The notes under the pieces are model-generated. The model was not told where the DNA came from. It was given only the letters and a program-made list of their open reading frames with translations, and searched no databases. Source: Pantoea piersonii (lineage in GTDB: Bacteria > Pseudomonadota > Gammaproteobacteria > Enterobacterales > Enterobacteriaceae). Taken from it: DNA of 64,000 nucleotides. The first letter of the stretch is position 1. The number at the start of each line of letters is the position of its first letter. The stretch spans positions 62,001 to 126,000 of the forward strand of contig NZ_RARB01000005.1 in NCBI RefSeq assembly GCF_003612015.1. Reading direction: 5' to 3'. Both the position numbers and the translations under genes were made by a program. Positions 60,286-64,000 of this stretch are shown piece by piece.

Positions 60286-61446
60286 ATGGCTAAAGTCGCT
60301 TATTATAAAGATGGGATACCTTACGAGGCATCGGGTCAGGTAATTATTAACATTACAAACGCGAAAACTTACAGTGACGGGGCTGGTGGCTATGAAGAAA
60401 ATTATGGTATGGGCCTGGTGACGAAACCAAATTCTGTTTCAGTTACTATTGATCCATTGGCTTTGGCCGATAATGTGCCCGCTATTCACAGGCAAGAAAT
60501 GTTGGTGCAGATGGAAGAAATAGATCTGCAGCAGAAGCATTTGGATCAGGCTTTACTTACCGCACAGCAAAATACTGCTCGTCTTGGAAGCGCGTATTTG
60601 TCCTTACTGAATGCGGGTCCCGCCGCCCGTGCACAGGCGCTGGTAGCCTATCAGAATGCAGTGGTAGCCGAACTGCAGGCTAAAATCGCTTCTGAACAAG
60701 GTAGCCTGAAGTATATTGAGATAGATATTATTATGCAGCAGGGCCGCCTGTGGTGGCCGTCAAGTGATGACGATGCAGCACAGGCGCAGGAGTATATTGA
60801 TGCTCGGGCGATAGATAAGGCTAACGTCGAACAACTGATTCAGGCTGACCAACAAGGTCTTGCTGAGATGCAGGCCGCAATGAAATCAGTAGAGACGGTA
60901 ACGGCGGAGATTGAGACTGCCGTGAAGTTTACTGCGGACTTTCTGAAAAATTTAGCGGATAAATTTGGTGAGAAAGCTGCGCAAAGCGCCCAGAAGCTTG
61001 CAGATAGCGCGCAGGGTAAAAAATTACGTAATGCTGATGAAGCACTTGCCGCGTTTAATAAGTATCAGGCAACTATCTATGCCAAATTTGGGGTTCAGGA
61101 TCGCCAGGCTATGGCTAACGCGCTTGCAGCTTTGGATGCTAATGCTTTAGCCCGTAATCTCGTTCAGTACAGCAAAGCGCTGAGCCTGGTTAGCTATGGA
61201 ATCGATGGCTGGATTCTGGTCAGAGAATTAAAAAATCCCCTTAATTCCGGAGACTATAAGCCGTTCTTTCTCAAAGTCGAAAGTATGGGGGCCGCTTATT
61301 TAGCCACGGAGCTAGTGGCCTGGGTATTTGCCGTTATGACAGGAACGGCTATCGGTATCCTGGGCTATGCATTACTGATGACCGTGGTGGGTGCGCTGAT
61401 TAGCGACCAGATTTTGGATAATATAATAACGACGATATTTGGTTAA
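60286..61446 (+). CDS. Colicin E1-like pore-forming bacteriocin
   Basis: 386 residues from the ATG at 60286 (GGAGGGG upstream). The N-terminus (VAYYKDGIPYEASGQVII) closely matches the start of colicin E1 as recalled, which belongs to the TolC-dependent translocation domain. A Gln/Ala-rich helical middle follows (about 66-205). The C-terminal pore domain (about 210-386) contains GKKLRNADEALAAFNKY, SGDYKPFFLKVE, and the hydrophobic hairpin about 336-372. E1 has 522 residues, so the receptor-binding part is much shorter here. The immunity gene converges 23 bases downstream. No lysis gene is seen. Confidence 0.92.
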   Translation: MAKVAYYKDGIPYEASGQVIINITNAKTYSDGAGGYEENYGMGLVTKPNSVSVTIDPLALADNVPAIHRQEMLVQMEEIDLQQKHLDQALLTAQQNTARLGSAYLSLLNAGPAARAQALVAYQNAVVAELQAKIASEQGSLKYIEIDIIMQQGRLWWPSSDDDAAQAQEYIDARAIDKANVEQLIQADQQGLAEMQAAMKSVETVTAEIETAVKFTADFLKNLADKFGEKAAQSAQKLADSAQGKKLRNADEALAAFNKYQATIYAKFGVQDRQAMANALAALDANALARNLVQYSKALSLVSYGIDGWILVRELKNPLNSGDYKPFFLKVESMGAAYLATELVAWVFAVMTGTAIGILGYALLMTVVGALISDQILDNIITTIFG

Positions 61447-61469
61447 CCTCGGGCTGTGACTGAGTAACT

Positions 61470-61760
61470 TCAGCGTTTAATCATGCGCTGAGCAAGCCAG
61501 CACAGACCGAGAGGTACGGCAAATATAAGCGCAATAAAGCCCACCCACCTTCCCCAGTGAGTGGGTTTCATCAGCGTCGGAAAGATGCGGTATATAAAAT
61601 CAACGCCCATCGGGAAGAAAAGGGATGAGCAAAGGGCGAATGCAATAAAACTGGTCAGATAACTTACTTCCGCAGTATCATTATATGTAAGCCCTGTTAA
61701 TACAAAAGACCAGAAAATAGCGCTGTATATAAAATACTTTATGTAAAAAAATTTATTCAT
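61470..61760 (-). CDS. Colicin E1-type immunity protein
   Basis: 96 residues from the ATG at 61760; other in-frame ATGs lie at 61763, 61793 and 61799, and none has a strong ribosome site. Three membrane helices: 'FIYSAIFWSFVLTGL', 'LTSFIAFALCSSLFFP' and 'IALIFAVPLGLCWLA', the last resembling the recalled E1 immunity segment LVLAIPFGLLGLF. Convergent orientation relative to the toxin is the normal arrangement for pore-forming colicins. It protects the producer at the inner membrane. Confidence 0.8.
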   Translation of the reverse strand: MNKFFYIKYFIYSAIFWSFVLTGLTYNDTAEVSYLTSFIAFALCSSLFFPMGVDFIYRIFPTLMKPTHWGRWVGFIALIFAVPLGLCWLAQRMIKR

Positions 61761-61941
61761 CATGTAATAACCGATAAGAAATAAAATGGACATTACCATA
61801 ATACTATTTTTCGGTACTGAAAATGGGGGCTGCCCGACACGTTTGACCAGAAACATCACAGGCAGAACGGTTACGCTCCAGGCTGGCAAAGCCGGGCATG
61901 TCGCCCCGCCTGGCCCTGAATCTTTACTGCCGCAAGCAATC

Positions 61942-62694
61942 TCACTCCTGCACACGCTCAAAGGTGGCAATGACCCGATCGATATGTTGCTTCATCGCGA
62001 CTCGCGCGGCTTTCCCGTCACGCTTTTCAAGCGCAGTGAGAATTGTCAGGTGCTCCGTTTCCGAAACAATCGGCATATCGCTCGGCGTATAGTGCGCCTG
62101 GAGCATACGGAACATACTGCCATAGCGATGGCCAAGCAGATGACCGATGATAAAACCATAGGCTGGATTGCCGCTCGCCTGGGCAATGCGAATATGAAAT
62201 AAGCGGTCGCCGGGATGGGTGCGTGACTGCGCGCGGTTATCTTCGCAGTTTTGCAAATAGGCTGCGCGGATCAGCGCCAGTTCCTCGTCGCTGGCATGTA
62301 CGGCGGCAAGCGCAGCGGCCTCCGGCTCAATCAGGCGCCGCGCCTGCAACAGCGAAAACGGCGGCAGTTCGGTGGAGAAATCCAGGTTAATCCCCAGTTC
62401 ATCGTCCGGCTCGATCCACTGATCGCGCCCGGCCTGTATCATCACGGGTTCCTGCGTACTCGAACGTGCTTTTACAATCACGCCATTGCCAACTTTCACA
62501 TCCACCAGCCCAATCACTTCCAGCGCGATTAACGCTTCACGTACCGATGCGCGACTCACCTGTAGCTGCTCGGCCAGCTCCCGCTCCGCTGGCAGGCGGC
62601 TGCCGGGAGGAAATTCATTATTGTCGATAAGCTTGATTAGCTGGTCAGCTATCTGTCTGTAAAGCCTTGGGTTTTCCATCTTCTTTATCGGCAT
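61942..62694 (-). CDS. GntR-family regulator (FadR/FCD subfamily)
   Basis: 250 residues. The winged HTH is at about 8-75 (PAERELAEQLQVSRASVREA). The FCD domain is about 110-240 with 'LLQARRLIEPEAAALAAVHA' and metal-site His residues in DRLFHIRIAQASGN and ETEHLTIL. It is divergent from an SDR/FAH deoxysugar operon whose upstream region has a FadR-like palindrome. It is the likely local repressor, responding to a sugar acid. Confidence 0.9.
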   Translation of the reverse strand: MPIKKMENPRLYRQIADQLIKLIDNNEFPPGSRLPAERELAEQLQVSRASVREALIALEVIGLVDVKVGNGVIVKARSSTQEPVMIQAGRDQWIEPDDELGINLDFSTELPPFSLLQARRLIEPEAAALAAVHASDEELALIRAAYLQNCEDNRAQSRTHPGDRLFHIRIAQASGNPAYGFIIGHLLGHRYGSMFRMLQAHYTPSDMPIVSETEHLTILTALEKRDGKAARVAMKQHIDRVIATFERVQE

Positions 62695-62847
62695 GGCACT
62701 GCTACCTGTCTAAATAAATTAAGTGACCAGATGCACAAATAATCGTCAGGGCACTTGTCAATGTTACGCAAATGTCAATAAAACGTAATGCGTCAGCGAA
62801 AAAGTAGCCAGCGATATTTGCTAACCCGGAAGGGCAAAATTCACTCT

Positions 62848-63629
<782 letters not shown>

Positions 63630-63642
63630 CAGGAGTGGAACA

Positions 63643-64000
63643 ATGAAATTATTACGTGTGGGCGAACCGGGTAAAGAGCGTCCGGCAATGCTGGATGAGC
63701 AGGGCGAGTTGCGCGATCTGTCGCATTACATTGATGACATCGCAGGCGATGCGCTGCTGCCGGACTCGCTCGACAGGCTGCGTCAGCTGCCGCTCAGCGA
63801 GCTGCCCAAAATCAGCGGGCAGCCGCGCACTGGCGCCTGCGTCGGGCGTATCGGCAAGTTTATCTGTATCGGACTGAACTATGCCGATCACGCTGCGGAG
63901 ACCGGCGCAGAGATCCCGCAAGAGCCGGTAGTGTTCGGCAAATGGACCAGCGCGGTGGTCGGGCCAAACGATGCGGTGCGCATTCCACGCGGCTCGGTAA
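63643..64000 (+). CDS. FAH-family hydrolase, N-terminal part (3' truncated)
   Basis: The gene starts at the ATG at 63643 with CAGGAG upstream and runs past the window end; 119 codons are visible. MKLLRVGEPGKERPAML and 'GRIGKFICIGLNYADHAAE' match fumarylacetoacetate hydrolase-family enzymes annotated as ureidoglycolate lyase or 2,4-diketo-3-deoxy-L-fuconate hydrolase. Position 13 bases after the SDR gene supports the deoxysugar role: cleavage of the diketo acid to pyruvate and lactate. Confidence 0.88.
   Translation, partial: MKLLRVGEPGKERPAMLDEQGELRDLSHYIDDIAGDALLPDSLDRLRQLPLSELPKISGQPRTGACVGRIGKFICIGLNYADHAAETGAEIPQEPVVFGKWTSAVVGPNDAVRIPRGSV

Overview
The window is GC-rich enterobacterial DNA. 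MdtIJ, ClcA, NfsB, YedK, BluF, YcgZ and YmgA homologues, a MetJ-type operator and a FliA-type promoter all point to Enterobacterales. A Pantoea/Mixta-like member of the Erwiniaceae is my best guess, but this is inference without a database search. I see no rRNA, tRNA, CRISPR array or transposase. Much of the window is accessory metabolism laid out as compact operons beside their own regulators.

1-4607 is an operon for uptake and processing of a modified amino acid: the 3' end of a fumarase/aspartase-superfamily lyase, a GNAT acetyltransferase, a complete polar amino-acid ABC importer and an M20 deacetylase. It resembles S-(2-succino)cysteine salvage. A chemoreceptor gene with a FliA (sigma-28) promoter follows. 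6776-9720 holds an HD-domain hydrolase, a GlxA-type regulator and a formaldehyde-dehydrogenase-like zinc enzyme. 10063-15824 is a tight formate dehydrogenase / DUF1641 / cytochrome bd operon that looks like a self-contained formate:oxygen respiratory chain. clcA, yedK, two small genes and a second zinc dehydrogenase follow. A lone phage-type antirepressor gene behind a LexA-like box lies at 20376-21083.

21154-29036 is a GntR-controlled catabolic cluster: a DUF1185 protein, alpha/beta hydrolase, flavin reductase, luciferase-like monooxygenase, aldehyde dehydrogenase and NCS1 permease. Its composition parallels the Rut pyrimidine pathway. It is followed by a 3-dehydroquinate dehydratase that carries a signal peptide. 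30159-33210 holds small regulators and hydrolases. 33263-39255 is a light-related neighbourhood: bluF with a seemingly intact EAL site, a UV-damage endonuclease (uvsE), and ymgA/ycgZ. Further on are mdtIJ, a DUF1471 protein, a MetJ-controlled MetQ-like lipoprotein, an NADPH:quinone-reductase-like gene with nfsB, an orphan traT, an acyltransferase and a metallophosphoesterase.

47837-57499 encodes aromatic catabolism of the gallate type: galB, galC and galD homologues, an aromatic-acid transporter and a LysR regulator with two DNA-binding domains. The only ring-cleavage enzyme present is a type I (VOC) extradiol dioxygenase. A tryptophan-permease-like gene follows. An AT-rich insert at about 59200-61800 carries a Fur-box promoter, a DUF2569 membrane protein, and a colicin E1-like pore-forming bacteriocin with a convergent immunity gene. 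The right end starts a GntR-controlled nonphosphorylating deoxysugar (L-fucose-type) pathway with an SDR dehydrogenase and a truncated FAH-family hydrolase.
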